A stretch of DNA of 64,000 nucleotides from positions 701,413 through 765,412 of the forward strand of contig NZ_AP014510.1 in the NCBI RefSeq assembly GCF_000828675.1, given 5' to 3'. Source of the DNA: Thermotoga profunda AZM34c06. Its GTDB lineage: Bacteria; Thermotogota; Thermotogae; Thermotogales; DSM-5069. Under the pieces are notes generated by a model. The model saw only the letters and a program-made list of their open reading frames with translations, was not told the origin of the DNA and ran no database searches. The position numbers were made by a program, and so were the translations under genes. Positions 53,907 through 63,191 of the stretch are shown here, piece by piece (the first letter of the stretch is position 1; every line of letters starts with the position of its first letter).

Positions 53907-54700
53907 CTCTGCACCTTCCCTTGCCAATTTTTCAATCCAACTGTGTATAAATAGCATTCGATTCCCATATTAAAAAAAAGCCAATATTTTTCCTCAAGTG
54001 ATTTTTCAATTCCATAGGCTTCTTGTAATGAGAGTGTGGTTTTTTCACCGAATTCTTTCAGATCTTGTGATGTGAGTCTTGCATAGATGTTATCGACATC
54101 TTTTTCGTCAAGACTTACAGAGATCTCTGTGTCATATAAGTCTTTGTAAGTGCATAGGCCACGAAAATTGGCATATCTATCAACGATAAAAGCCTGCCTT
54201 ATCGCTTCAAGAACATCAAAGCAACTACACGACATTGCCAGTTTGACATTTTCGTGAACAGAGATATACTCCATCGGGAAAACATACAGGTCTTTCTCAC
54301 CTAAGTTGATAACTTGAGATGCCATCTTGCTCAATTGCGATCTGTAATTAAATCTGATCTCATCTTTTTCCGCAGAAAGAAGACCGACCACCATCTTGCC
54401 TTTCCAGTTGTCAATCAGTTTACTGAGTTCAATCATGAATTGTGGAAAAGAGTGCATTTTAAGTAACATGTTATCAAGGTATACTTTGATCAATTCCAAG
54501 GATATTTCTTGATTTATGAAACCAACAACGGTTGGTCCTATGAGTGTCTCAACATAATTCAATAAAAAAGCTTCACCATTGATATTCAGTGCAACTGGTA
54601 TTTTTGATTCCATGACAAGGTTTACATATTTTGATAAAACGTCTTTTAATCCGAAATCATCCTTGATCAGTCTCTCTTTTGTTGCTATGTACATTTTCAT
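53903..54700 (-). CDS. Unrecognised protein coupled to the RsbW-like ATPase
   Basis: 265 residues from ATG 54700 (GGAGGATAAAAGCC before it). No signal peptide or membrane helix. It begins MKMYIATKERLIKDDFG; hydrophobic helices alternate with charged segments; the end has WLFFNMGIECYLYTVGL. I recognise no family. Translational coupling (ATGA) to the ATPase gene suggests a joint function, for example as a sensor or a target in a partner-switching pathway. Confidence 0.7.
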   Translation of the reverse strand: MKMYIATKERLIKDDFGLKDVLSKYVNLVMESKIPVALNINGEAFLLNYVETLIGPTVVGFINQEISLELIKVYLDNMLLKMHSFPQFMIELSKLIDNWKGKMVVGLLSAEKDEIRFNYRSQLSKMASQVINLGEKDLYVFPMEYISVHENVKLAMSCSCFDVLEAIRQAFIVDRYANFRGLCTYKDLYDTEISVSLDEKDVDNIYARLTSQDLKEFGEKTTLSLQEAYGIEKSLEEKYWLFFNMGIECYLYTVGLKNWQGKVQR

Positions 54701-54705
54701 GGCTT

Positions 54706-55254
54706 TTATCCTCCGTTCGAAGTTTTTCTCAATGAATAGATACATCCACAATAATTTTGTCTATACAGACCGAGTTTTTTGCTCAATTCAATGCTCCTGA
54801 GAAAACCGTTCTTTTTCTTGAAATCTTTATGGAGATACTCTATTTTTAGTTCTTCAGCGATAGTTTCCCCAATCTGAAGAATCAACTTTGAATTCTTCTT
54901 GGGACTCGTTGTCAACGTAGTGGAAAAGATATGAAAACCATTTTTCTTCGCATATTCTGCCGTTGATCTCAAACGATATTCAATACATTTGACACATCTA
55001 AATGAACCTTCTGGAAGATCTTCAAGCCCCTTTATTTGTTGTTCCCACAAGATTTTGTCTTGTTTTTCAACTATCAAATTCAAGTTCCAGAGATTTGCCA
55101 GTTTCACGGTTGCTTCCAGACGTTTTTCATATTCCTCTTCAGGCTGTATATTTGGATTAAAGAAAAACAAAATAGGTTCGTACCCTTCTTCATGCAATCT
55201 TTCGACTGCAGTTGTTGCATCTGGTGCACAACAGACATGAAGAAGTATTTGCAT
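54706..55254 (-). CDS. queH: Epoxyqueuosine reductase QueH
   Basis: 182 residues. QueH (DUF208) reduces epoxyqueuosine to queuosine in tRNA, a non-homologous replacement for QueG. Motifs: LLHVCCAPDATTAVERL with the adjacent Cys8-Cys9, FRCVKCIEYR, TTLTTSPKKN, and the late NYCGCIYS. These Cys bind an iron-sulfur cluster and a second metal. It overlaps the dtd stop by one base (TGATG). The YhhQ precursor transporter at 161-841 suggests salvage of a queuosine precursor. Confidence 0.93.
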   Translation of the reverse strand: MQILLHVCCAPDATTAVERLHEEGYEPILFFFNPNIQPEEEYEKRLEATVKLANLWNLNLIVEKQDKILWEQQIKGLEDLPEGSFRCVKCIEYRLRSTAEYAKKNGFHIFSTTLTTSPKKNSKLILQIGETIAEELKIEYLHKDFKKKNGFLRSIELSKKLGLYRQNYCGCIYSLRKTSNGG

Positions 55255-55703
55255 CAGAATCTCTTCTCACTATCCAAAAGTAGAGTGACCGGTCCGTCAT
55301 TAAAAGCCTCGATATCCATATGCGCACCAAAAACTCCTTCGGCGACATTTTTGATTTTGTTTTTCACAGATTCTACAAATGAGCGATAAAGTCTTTGACC
55401 AAGATCAGGTGGAGCGGCATCGCTGAAAGATGGTCTTCTTCCACGCCGACAGTCACCATAAAGTGTGAATTGAGAAACAACAAGCACACCTCCACCTATT
55501 TGCAAAACATTTAGATTCATTTTCCCTTCTTGATCCTCAAAAATTCTCAAATTAAGAACTTTATCGCAAATCCATTCAACATCGTTTTGTGTGTCATTCC
55601 TTCCCACACCAAGGAATACGAGTAAGCCTCTCTCGATAGAACCAACGATCTTTTCGTCGACAATGACTTTGGCATGATGAACTCTTTGTACAACGGCTCT
55701 CAG
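55254..55703 (-). CDS. dtd: D-aminoacyl-tRNA deacylase, apparent CTG start
   Basis: 149 residues from CTG 55703-55701, the normal Dtd length. Dtd frees tRNA from wrongly attached D-amino acids. Reading from CTG gives (M)[12 protein letters not shown], matching the conserved Dtd N-terminus; the first canonical codon (GTG 55607) would remove 32 conserved residues, and TGA closes the frame six codons before the CTG. Ribosome site GGGGGAG lies 6 bases before. The CTG overlaps the rsh stop as CTGA. Other motifs: [19 protein letters not shown] and the cis-proline NDGPVTLLL. Confidence 0.93.
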   Translation of the reverse strand: MRAVVQRVHHAKVIVDEKIVGSIERGLLVFLGVGRNDTQNDVEWICDKVLNLRIFEDQEGKMNLNVLQIGGGVLVVSQFTLYGDCRRGRRPSFSDAAPPDLGQRLYRSFVESVKNKIKNVAEGVFGAHMDIEAFNDGPVTLLLDSEKRF

Positions 55704-57838
55704 CTTGGTCTCCCCCTTTCAACGGATATGATATTTTCAACGGATTCCAGAGACTTCTTTGCTTCATCGAGTTGTTTCAAATTACTGACAACGAGACTCA
55801 GTAACACTATGGAATAAGTTCGCTTACTACTCGCAAAAAGTACCTTCAGTACCGTTATACCTTTATTCTCAAGTAACTGCACAAGTTTACCTATATCGGC
55901 TTTATCTCTAATAGTAACTCTCAGAGTTGTTTCATACTTACTTTGTGGATCACCATTCCATCGTGCTTCAAATATCCTATCGGCTTCAACGTGTTTCACA
56001 TTTGGACAGTTGATACTGTGAATCGTCAATCCTCGCTTACCTATCACACCTATTATCTCATCGCCGGGAACGGGACCGCAACATTTTGCCATGTGTATTT
56101 CTATATTCTTGAGTCCTGCTACTTCTATTACAGAAGATGGACTACTTGGCTTTTGTTTTTTCTCTTCTGATTTTGTAATGCTTTTGTCAACCAGTGGATT
56201 GAGTAGATTAATCAATTCCCCGTATGTGATTGTACCTTCTGCAACACGACTATAGAATTCATCTTCCGATATACCTTGGCTCTGAAGATATTTCTGGATC
56301 ACATTTGATTCCATGATTTCTTCTATGGATTTGGATAGTTGTTTACTGATTCGTCTGAGAACGTCTATTCCTCTGTCTATGAGTTCGGTCTGCAATTGCT
56401 CTCGGAAGTATTTTCTGATCTTTGCCTTTGTGCGTGGAGATTTAGCATACTTTAACCAATCAAGACTTGGTCTTGCGATTTTTCCAACCAATATTTCAAC
56501 CAGATCTCCATTTCTCAATTGATAATTGATCGGTACCAACTTGCCGTTAACCTTGGCACCTGAAAATTTATGACCGATATCCGTATGAATGGAATAAGCA
56601 AAGTCTATGGGTGTGGCTCCGACTGGGAGGTGTTTTACCTCTCCTTTTGGTGTGAATACGAATACCTCGTCCATTTGAAGTTCTTTCTTAAATTCTTCAA
56701 GTCCAGACAAGTCCTTTGTGAGCTCTTTTCGCCATTCAAGGAGCTGGTTAACCCATTTTTGCATAGCTTTCACATTGATTCCATCTTTATAGATCCAATG
56801 AGCAATCAAACCGTATTCCGCCTCGGCATGCATTTCTCTATCTCTTATCTGGATTTCGAGTGGTTCCCCATAGCTTGTGATAACTGTAGTGTGCAAGGAT
56901 CTGTAGCCATTTGATTTTGGAGCTGCGATGTAGTCTTTTATCCTACCCGGTAAAGGCTTCCAGATGCTATGGACAATTCCAAGGACGTTATAACAAGTCG
57001 GAATATCATTCACAATGGCGCGAATCCCAAATAAGTCATATATTTCATTGAAATTCTTACCTTTTTCTTTGAGCTTTTGCCATATACCATAGTAGTGTTT
57101 GAAACGTCCTTCAACTTGTGCCTCTATTTCGTTTTCAAAAAGGGCTTTCTGTAGGATCTCGACGTACTCTTTTATTCTCTGTTCTCTTTCTTTCTTTTTT
57201 TCAGCCACAAGGGCTTTTATCCTGTTGTATTCACTTCTATTTAAAACTTTAAAAGATAGATCTTCTAATTCCCACTTAATCGAGTAGATTCCCATTTTGT
57301 GAGCAATTGGGGCATATATCTCCAAGGTTTCCTTGGCTTTGTATATCTTTTTTTGCTCGTCTTTCACAAATTCTATTGTTCTCATGTTGTGCAATCTATC
57401 AGCGAGTTTCACGAAAATAACTCTGATGTCTTCTGCCATGGCAAACAGCATCTTTTGAATTGTTTCCAACTTCAATTTCGAATCGCTTGTACCCACGGGT
57501 GCATTCAATTTGCTCACCTTTGTTACTCCGTCGACTATGCGAGCTATCTGATTTCCAAATTCTTTTTCGACATCTTCTATCCTGACCTTTCCTTCACTGT
57601 CTTCTACTGCGTCGTGTAGTAACGCTGCAGCAAGTGTTTGAACATCGACATTCATTTGAGCAAGGATTTTACAGACTTCCACTGGATGGACAATGAAGGG
57701 ATCACCTGAGTCGCGATAAAAATTCTCATGTGCATATCGAGCCATATTGTAGGCTTTCGCCAGTAATTTTATATCTTCTTCAGAAGATTTGCCTTTTAAG
57801 GACAATATCTGCTTGGCAATCTCAACTGAATCTGTCAT
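55700..57838 (-). CDS. Bifunctional (p)ppGpp synthetase/hydrolase (RSH)
   Basis: 712 residues, long RSH. The order is HD hydrolase domain ([21 protein letters not shown]), synthetase domain ([30 protein letters not shown]), TGS domain ([26 protein letters not shown]), helical and zinc-finger-like region with [12 protein letters not shown], and C-terminal ACT domain. Intact HD residues suggest both synthesis and hydrolysis of the alarmone. Preceded by mnmG by 22 bases and followed by dtd in a CTGA overlap. Confidence 0.94.
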   Translation of the reverse strand: MTDSVEIAKQILSLKGKSSEEDIKLLAKAYNMARYAHENFYRDSGDPFIVHPVEVCKILAQMNVDVQTLAAALLHDAVEDSEGKVRIEDVEKEFGNQIARIVDGVTKVSKLNAPVGTSDSKLKLETIQKMLFAMAEDIRVIFVKLADRLHNMRTIEFVKDEQKKIYKAKETLEIYAPIAHKMGIYSIKWELEDLSFKVLNRSEYNRIKALVAEKKKEREQRIKEYVEILQKALFENEIEAQVEGRFKHYYGIWQKLKEKGKNFNEIYDLFGIRAIVNDIPTCYNVLGIVHSIWKPLPGRIKDYIAAPKSNGYRSLHTTVITSYGEPLEIQIRDREMHAEAEYGLIAHWIYKDGINVKAMQKWVNQLLEWRKELTKDLSGLEEFKKELQMDEVFVFTPKGEVKHLPVGATPIDFAYSIHTDIGHKFSGAKVNGKLVPINYQLRNGDLVEILVGKIARPSLDWLKYAKSPRTKAKIRKYFREQLQTELIDRGIDVLRRISKQLSKSIEEIMESNVIQKYLQSQGISEDEFYSRVAEGTITYGELINLLNPLVDKSITKSEEKKQKPSSPSSVIEVAGLKNIEIHMAKCCGPVPGDEIIGVIGKRGLTIHSINCPNVKHVEADRIFEARWNGDPQSKYETTLRVTIRDKADIGKLVQLLENKGITVLKVLFASSKRTYSIVLLSLVVSNLKQLDEAKKSLESVENIISVERGRPS

Positions 57839-57860
57839 TTTCAGTTCGCCTCTTTTTCAA

Positions 57861-59735
57861 TCATTCTACTCGGGATGATTTGAGATAGGAAACCAGAGCA
57901 CTTATATCTGAAGGTGTCACTCCTGGTGTGCGAGAAGCTTCGAGAATATTTGATGGCTTGAGTCTGGATAATTTTTCTGCTGCTTCGGTAGAAAGGTTGA
58001 TAATCTTTTTGTAGTCGATATTCTGTGGTATAGTGATTGCTTCAAGACTGTGAAGTGTTCTAACTTCATCGAGCATTCTTTCGACATAATCTTCGTACTT
58101 TGCATTCAGTTCTACTTGCTCAATGACTTCTGGATCGTCAATGGGATGTGGGTCAAGGGTTTTAATCTCTTTATAACCAATTTGCGGTCTTTTGAGAAGC
58201 TGAATGAATTTTGTAGGTTGGTGAAGTGGTTGTGTCCCCAAACTCACAAGTAATTCATTGACTTGACCTGTGGGCTTTATCGTCATAGATCTCAATCTAT
58301 CTGTCTCGACTTGTATCCTTGTCTCAAGTGCCAGGACTTTTTCATAAAACCATTTTGGAATGAGTCCAATTTGGTAACCTTTCTTAGACAACCTGAGATG
58401 TGCGTTATCATGACGAAGGATTAGTCTGTATTCAGCTCGAGAAGTTAACAATCTATAAGGCTCGTCAACGCCTTTTGTTACAAGGTCATCGATCATGACT
58501 CCAATATACGCTTCTGAGCGGTCCAGAACAATGGGGTTTTCTCCTCTGAGTTTTTGAGCTGCATTTATACCTGCTAATAAACCCTGACCTGCCGCTTCTT
58601 CGTATCCACTTGTGCCGTTGATTTGACCGGCAAAAAACAGTCCTTCGATATTTTTACTTTCAAGTGTATGGAGTAGCTGTGTTGGATCTATGTAATCGTA
58701 TTCGATTGCATAAGCAGGCCTTGTGATTTGTGCATTTTCAAGTCCAGCAATAGATCTAATCAATTTAATTTGAACATCATATGGTAAGCTGGTACTCAAA
58801 CCATTTAGATAATACTCTTCGGTCATTTTTCCTTCGGGTTCAACAAAGATTTGGTGAGATTCTCTATCTGGAAATTTAACGACTTTATCTTCTATCGACG
58901 GACAATAGCGAGGTCCTCTTCCAACGATCAATTTCACATCTCCGTATAAAGGTGAAAAAGAGAGATTCTCCCTTATTATCTTGTGAGTTTCGTCATTCGT
59001 GTAGGTTAACCAACATGGGTAATCTTTTGGCAATACAATTGGTTCATCGAAATATGAAAAACACAATGGCTCGTCGGACGTATCCTGTCTTTTCATCTTT
59101 GAAAAATCTATAGACCTTCCAAGGATTCTCGCGGGTGTACCGGTTTTAAACCTACTGAGCTTAATTCCATACCTTGCCAATGACTCCGAAAGACCCTTAG
59201 ATGGAAAATCTCCAAGTCTACCGGCTTCAAATACATTTCTTCCTATGAATATCTTTCCGTTGAGAAAAGTACCTGTGGTGATTATCGCAGTTTTAACGTC
59301 ATATTGCACTCCTAAGGTATCGATCACCGCCTTGATCTTACCTTCTTCAACGACAAGCTCACACACTTGAGAATGTCTCAAATAAAGATTTTCTGTGTTT
59401 TCCAAACGCTTTTTCATGATCTGACTGTACGCCGGCTTATCTATTTGCGCACGTAAAGCTCTTACAGATGCACCTTTACTGGTGTTGAGCATCCTCACAT
59501 TTATCATAGCCAAATCTGTTACCTTAGCTATCTCGCCACCGAGCGCATCGACTTCTCTAACAACAATTCCTTTTGCCGGCCCACCCATAGCCGGATTACA
59601 AGGTGTCCATGCTATCCTGTCGAGATTTGAGGTCAAAAGAATTGTCTTGAAACCAAGTCTTGCGGTTGCCAATGCGGCTTCTACTCCCGCATGACCACCA
59701 CCTATTACTGCAACATCAAAATTTTCATAAACCAG
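57861..59735 (-). CDS. mnmG: MnmG (GidA), tRNA uridine-34 carboxymethylaminomethyl enzyme, apparent CTG start
   Basis: 624 residues from CTG 59735-59733, the usual MnmG length. It forms cmnm5U at the wobble base with MnmE. The FAD motif VAVIGGGHAGVEAAL lies before the first canonical start (TTG 59672), and TAA closes the frame six codons before CTG, so only CTG makes a functional protein. Ribosome-like AAGGAAGGTGG ends 6 bases before it. Other motifs: WTPCNPAMGGPAKG, FKTGTPARI, GQINGTSGYEEAAGQG and EYRLILRHDNA. First gene of the nine-gene minus-strand run. Confidence 0.94.
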   Translation of the reverse strand: MVYENFDVAVIGGGHAGVEAALATARLGFKTILLTSNLDRIAWTPCNPAMGGPAKGIVVREVDALGGEIAKVTDLAMINVRMLNTSKGASVRALRAQIDKPAYSQIMKKRLENTENLYLRHSQVCELVVEEGKIKAVIDTLGVQYDVKTAIITTGTFLNGKIFIGRNVFEAGRLGDFPSKGLSESLARYGIKLSRFKTGTPARILGRSIDFSKMKRQDTSDEPLCFSYFDEPIVLPKDYPCWLTYTNDETHKIIRENLSFSPLYGDVKLIVGRGPRYCPSIEDKVVKFPDRESHQIFVEPEGKMTEEYYLNGLSTSLPYDVQIKLIRSIAGLENAQITRPAYAIEYDYIDPTQLLHTLESKNIEGLFFAGQINGTSGYEEAAGQGLLAGINAAQKLRGENPIVLDRSEAYIGVMIDDLVTKGVDEPYRLLTSRAEYRLILRHDNAHLRLSKKGYQIGLIPKWFYEKVLALETRIQVETDRLRSMTIKPTGQVNELLVSLGTQPLHQPTKFIQLLKRPQIGYKEIKTLDPHPIDDPEVIEQVELNAKYEDYVERMLDEVRTLHSLEAITIPQNIDYKKIINLSTEAAEKLSRLKPSNILEASRTPGVTPSDISALVSYLKSSRVE

Positions 59736-59859
59736 GTAATACCACCTTCCTTAGTAATCCAACTCGAGTCATTCTGAAGTCTTTGGAAGAACAATCAAAG
59801 ATGAAACTATAGGTGAAATCGAGTTCTCATCATCGTTGCTTGACAATTTATTGTAACAC

Positions 59860-59897
59860 AAACTGAAAAAATCTTTGTTCTAATCTTTTTTCAGTTT
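59860..59897. promoter_or_regulatory. Inverted repeat in the mnmG-surE divergent region
   Basis: AAACTGAAAAAA (59860-59871) and TTTTTTCAGTTT (59886-59897), twelve perfect pairs, 14-base loop. It overlaps the presumed -35 region of surE, whose extended -10 TGATAAAAT lies at 59909-59917. It might be an operator or a bidirectional hairpin. A TTGACA occurs at 59840-59845 but without a well-spaced -10. Confidence 0.55.
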
Positions 59898-59937
59898 TCT
59901 GATCGCTGTGATAAAATTTGAAGAACGAGGTGAGCAT

Positions 59938-60702
59938 GTGCGAATACTTATAACAAACGATGATGGTGTCACATCCACCGGTTTACTAACACTTGCAAAG
60001 GTATTAGCAAAAAAACACAATATATTAGTTGTTGCGCCTGAGTCAGAGCAAAGTGCAACAGGCCATGCCATAACTGTGAGAATGCCGATATGGGTTAAGA
60101 AGGTCGAAGTAGTTGGAGACTTTCCAATATATGCTACCACGGGTACCCCAGCGGATTGTGTCAAAATAGGGGTGGAGGTTCTTGCAAAAAAGACTGTCGA
60201 CCTGGTCATAAGTGGTATAAATTATGGTCATAACCTTGGTACCGATGTTATCTATTCTGGTACCGTTTCTGGTGCTCTTGAGGGTGCACTACTTGGTATA
60301 CCGGCTCTTGCAGTCTCAGCTCCGATTGAAAAAAATTACGATTATCATCAAGCGGCTCTTTTCATAGAAATGTTCATTAAAGATTTTGATTTCAACATTC
60401 TTGAACAATTCACCGCTTTGAACATTAACTTTCCAAGTGGTATCATTAAAGGGTGGAAAGCGACTAAGCAAAGTACCAGAAGGTACGCTGATAGATTCGA
60501 GGCGAGAATAGACCCAGCAGGTAATACTTATTACTGGATGTATGGAGATATTATTGAAGACGACCCTTCTGACGATAGTGATTACAATGCAATCAAAAAT
60601 GGTTATGTTTCTGTCACGCCTATAACTGTTTTCATGAATAATGACAGAGTTCTGATGAAATTAAAGGAGGTTGAAAATGCGGCACATAAGACTCCTCGGT
60701 GA
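59938..60702 (+). CDS. surE: 5'/3'-nucleotidase SurE
   Basis: 254 residues from GTG 59938 (CGAGGTGAG upstream). SurE is a metal-dependent survival-protein phosphatase acting on nucleoside monophosphates. The N-terminus VRILITNDDGVTSTG supplies metal ligands Asp8 and Asp9; further motifs are VVAPESEQSATGHAIT and VISGINYGHNLGTDVIYSGTVSGALEG, with the Ser and Asn metal ligands. Its end overlaps def by 26 bases. Confidence 0.94.
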   Translation: MRILITNDDGVTSTGLLTLAKVLAKKHNILVVAPESEQSATGHAITVRMPIWVKKVEVVGDFPIYATTGTPADCVKIGVEVLAKKTVDLVISGINYGHNLGTDVIYSGTVSGALEGALLGIPALAVSAPIEKNYDYHQAALFIEMFIKDFDFNILEQFTALNINFPSGIIKGWKATKQSTRRYADRFEARIDPAGNTYYWMYGDIIEDDPSDDSDYNAIKNGYVSVTPITVFMNNDRVLMKLKEVENAAHKTPR

Positions 60703-61189
60703 TCCTATTTTGAGAAGAAAAGCCAAAGAAGTTGAGAAAATAGACGAAAATATCAAAGCCTTGGTCAAAGATCTCTTCGAAACTATGTATGCAACAGATG
60801 GCATAGGACTTGCGGCTCCTCAAATAGGAGTTCCTCTGAGAATTTTCGTCATGGACGACGGTACCCCAAAGACATTTATAAACCCTGCTATAGTTTTCAA
60901 AAGCGCAGAGACCAATATTGCCGAAGAGGGATGTCTGAGTGTGCCTGAAGTCTTTGAAAATGTCGAGAGAAGTAACGAGATCGTTATAAGATACACAGAC
61001 CTCGATGGTAATGAAATAGAAGAGAGACTATCTGGTTACAGTGCGAGAGTGGCACAACACGAATACGATCATCTGGATGGTATACTTTTCATAGATTTGA
61101 TCCCTGCATCGAGAAGATTTGCGATAAGGCAAAAACTTTCTAATATAATAAAACAATCTGGAAAGAAATATTCCACGAATAAGCCATGA
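60677..61189 (+). CDS. def: Peptide deformylase
   Basis: 170 residues from ATG 60677 (AAAGGAGG upstream). It removes the formyl group from new proteins. The three motifs are present: GIGLAAPQIG, EEGCLSVP with metal ligand Cys86, and QHEYDHLDG with His128, catalytic Glu129 and His132. Followed by fmt in an ATGA overlap; these two enzymes act at the two ends of the formyl-methionine cycle. Confidence 0.95.
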   Translation: MRHIRLLGDPILRRKAKEVEKIDENIKALVKDLFETMYATDGIGLAAPQIGVPLRIFVMDDGTPKTFINPAIVFKSAETNIAEEGCLSVPEVFENVERSNEIVIRYTDLDGNEIEERLSGYSARVAQHEYDHLDGILFIDLIPASRRFAIRQKLSNIIKQSGKKYSTNKP

Positions 61190-62094
61190 AGATCATCTTC
61201 TTGGGTACTCCCGAGTATGCTTCGAAGCATTTGGAAGCTCTTTTAGAATCTAATTATGATATTGTAGGAGTCGTCACTCAACCGGACAGACCTGCCGGTA
61301 GAGGTCAAAGGCTTTTGCCATCTCCAGTAAAAGAAATCGCTTTGAGAGCGAATTTACCTGTTTTTGAAAAAATGAAGGACATACCTTTCGATTCACTCAA
61401 ACCCGATATCGGAATTGTGGTAGCATATGGTGCGTTGATCAAGGAAAAATATTTGAATCTTTTACCCTTGGGTTTCTATAACGTTCATCCATCGTTGTTG
61501 CCAAAGTATAGAGGAGCTGCTCCAATTCAACGTGCTATTGAAAATGGTGAAAAGGTAACAGGTGTAACTTTATTCAAACTCACAAAGGAACTGGATGCCG
61601 GTCCTATTGCTGCGCAGATTTCGGTTACAATAGACGAATATGAAAATTTCGATTCGCTCGAAACTAAATTGATCAAAGTAGGAGAAAAACTCTTAAAAGA
61701 TTTTCTTAAAGATCCAACATCTTTTTCACTTGTTCCACAGGATGAATCACAGGCAACGTATGCTCCAAAAATAACCGCTCAAGATATAGTTGTGGATTTT
61801 AATAAAAGTACTGAAGAAGTTAAGAACAAAATTAGGGCTTATGATTCACGACCCGGTGCCAGAACTACTCTAAGAGGAGAATTTGTCAAAGTATTTGGAG
61901 TGAGAAAAACCGATAAAACCAAATACAACGAGGTTCCTGGAACAATTGTCTACATAGATCATGAAGGTGGTCATGTTACAACTGTTGATGGAATAGTTGT
62001 TATTTCCCAAATCCAGTTTCCTTCAAAAAAGAAGGTATCGTTTCTTGAGGCGATGAATGGTAGGTTGATAAAGATCAAAGATAGATTTGTGTAA
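61186..62094 (+). CDS. fmt: Methionyl-tRNA formyltransferase
   Basis: 302 residues. It formylates initiator Met-tRNA with 10-formyltetrahydrofolate. The catalytic region is visible as FYNVHPSLLPKYRGAAPIQRAIENG, with the His and a downstream Asp in LTKELDAGPIA; the N-terminal IIFLGTPEYASKHLEALL and the C-terminal OB domain complete the enzyme. Only three bases separate its stop from the 5' end of the RNase P RNA. Confidence 0.95.
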   Translation: MKIIFLGTPEYASKHLEALLESNYDIVGVVTQPDRPAGRGQRLLPSPVKEIALRANLPVFEKMKDIPFDSLKPDIGIVVAYGALIKEKYLNLLPLGFYNVHPSLLPKYRGAAPIQRAIENGEKVTGVTLFKLTKELDAGPIAAQISVTIDEYENFDSLETKLIKVGEKLLKDFLKDPTSFSLVPQDESQATYAPKITAQDIVVDFNKSTEEVKNKIRAYDSRPGARTTLRGEFVKVFGVRKTDKTKYNEVPGTIVYIDHEGGHVTTVDGIVVISQIQFPSKKKVSFLEAMNGRLIKIKDRFV

Positions 62095-62097
62095 ATT

Positions 62098-62431
62098 GCA
62101 GAGAGGAGCGGGTGGTCGCAGGCAATCTTGCCTGAGGAAAGTCCGGACTCCACGGGATGGGATGCTGGGTAACACCCAGAGGGAGTGATCCCTGGATAGG
62201 GCCATAGAGACTTCAAACCGCCCGTAAAAGGGCAAGGGTGGAAAGGTGAGGTAAGAGCTCACCAGCATCGGAGTAATCCGGTGGCTCGGTAACCCCCATC
62301 CGGAGCAAGGCCAAGCAGGGTTTGGGTGATCCCGCCCTATAAACCCGGGTAGGCCGCTTGAGAAGAGTCGAAAGGCTCTTCCCAGATAGATGACCACCTA
62401 TTACAGAATCCGGCTTATAGCTCCTCTCTGC
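62098..62431 (+). ncRNA. rnpB: RNase P RNA, bacterial type A
   Basis: 334 bases. P1 is a perfect 12-base helix of GCAGAGAGGAGC (62098-62109) with GCTCCTCTCTGC (62420-62431). Conserved core elements are GAGGAAAGTCCGGACTCC (about 62136-62153) and ACAGAATCCGGCTTAT near the 3' end, which form P4 and the tRNA-binding centre, and a GGGTGATCCCGCC loop region. RNase P removes 5' leaders from tRNA precursors. It sits between fmt (3 bases) and truA (19 bases) on the same strand with no terminator and no good promoter, so the mature RNA is probably cut from a longer transcript. Confidence 0.97.
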
Positions 62432-62450
62432 TTTCAGAGGTTGAAGAATT

Positions 62451-63191
62451 ATGAAGAGATTCTTAGCAACTGTATCTTATGACGGGACGCAGTTTTTTGG
62501 TTTTCAGACTCAAAGTGATGTAAGAACTGTTCAAAGGGTAATAGAGGAAGCTCTTGAAAGAATTTTCAAGCAAAGAGTGACAACCATTGCCGCCGGAAGA
62601 ACTGACACGGGAGTCCATGCAGTTGGTCAGGTGGTGTTGTTCAGCTGCCCAATTGAGATTGATCCAATGAGCATGAAAAATGCTTTGAATGCCAATTTGC
62701 CAGATGATGTTTATGTTCGCAGAATAATCGAAGTTGATGAAAACTTTCATCCGAGGTTTGATGCTAAAAGGAGGATTTACCACTATTTTATATATAACTC
62801 AAAAGAGCCCAATCTTTTTATTCGAAATTATGCCTGGTGGTTTCCATATGAATTGGATATTGAGAAAATGAGAGTCGCTGCAAAATTTCTTGAGGGAGAG
62901 CATGATTTCAAATCATTTATGAAAAGCGACGATACTCAACAAAAAACTACTACAAGAACCATTTATCGAATAAGGGTAATCAAAATGAGAAATAGGTTGA
63001 TTCTGATCCGGGTAGAAGGTCGTTCATTTTTGAGACGAATGGTTAGGAATATTGTTGGTGCGCTTGTTAAGGTGGGAACTGGCGAATGGAAACCAGAGAA
63101 AATCAAGGAAGTGTTGGAATTGAGAGACCGGTCTCAGGCGGCAGCTACGGCGCCACCACATGGGTTATACTTTTACTCTGTGGATTTCTGA
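62451..63191 (+). CDS. truA: tRNA pseudouridine synthase A (positions 38-40)
   Basis: 246 residues. Catalytic Asp52 lies in [16 protein letters not shown]-terminal [18 protein letters not shown] and C-terminal [19 protein letters not shown] are family signatures. It modifies the anticodon stem of many tRNAs. ATG start with AGAGGTTGAAG directly after the RNase P RNA. The following gene's frame begins inside its last ~100 bases. Confidence 0.95.
   Translation: MKRFLATVSYDGTQFFGFQTQSDVRTVQRVIEEALERIFKQRVTTIAAGRTDTGVHAVGQVVLFSCPIEIDPMSMKNALNANLPDDVYVRRIIEVDENFHPRFDAKRRIYHYFIYNSKEPNLFIRNYAWWFPYELDIEKMRVAAKFLEGEHDFKSFMKSDDTQQKTTTRTIYRIRVIKMRNRLILIRVEGRSFLRRMVRNIVGALVKVGTGEWKPEKIKEVLELRDRSQAAATAPPHGLYFYSVDF

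Noticed and set aside
57861-59735. mnmG, dtd, trmFO and the pilin at first looked N-terminally truncated or frameshifted
   Set aside because: In each case the missing conserved residues are in the same frame without interruption; only a canonical start codon is lacking. A pseudogene call is not justified.
62023-62397. 124-codon minus-strand frame opposite the RNase P RNA
   Set aside because: It is antisense to a clear structured RNA gene; open frame is due to the GC-richer sequence.
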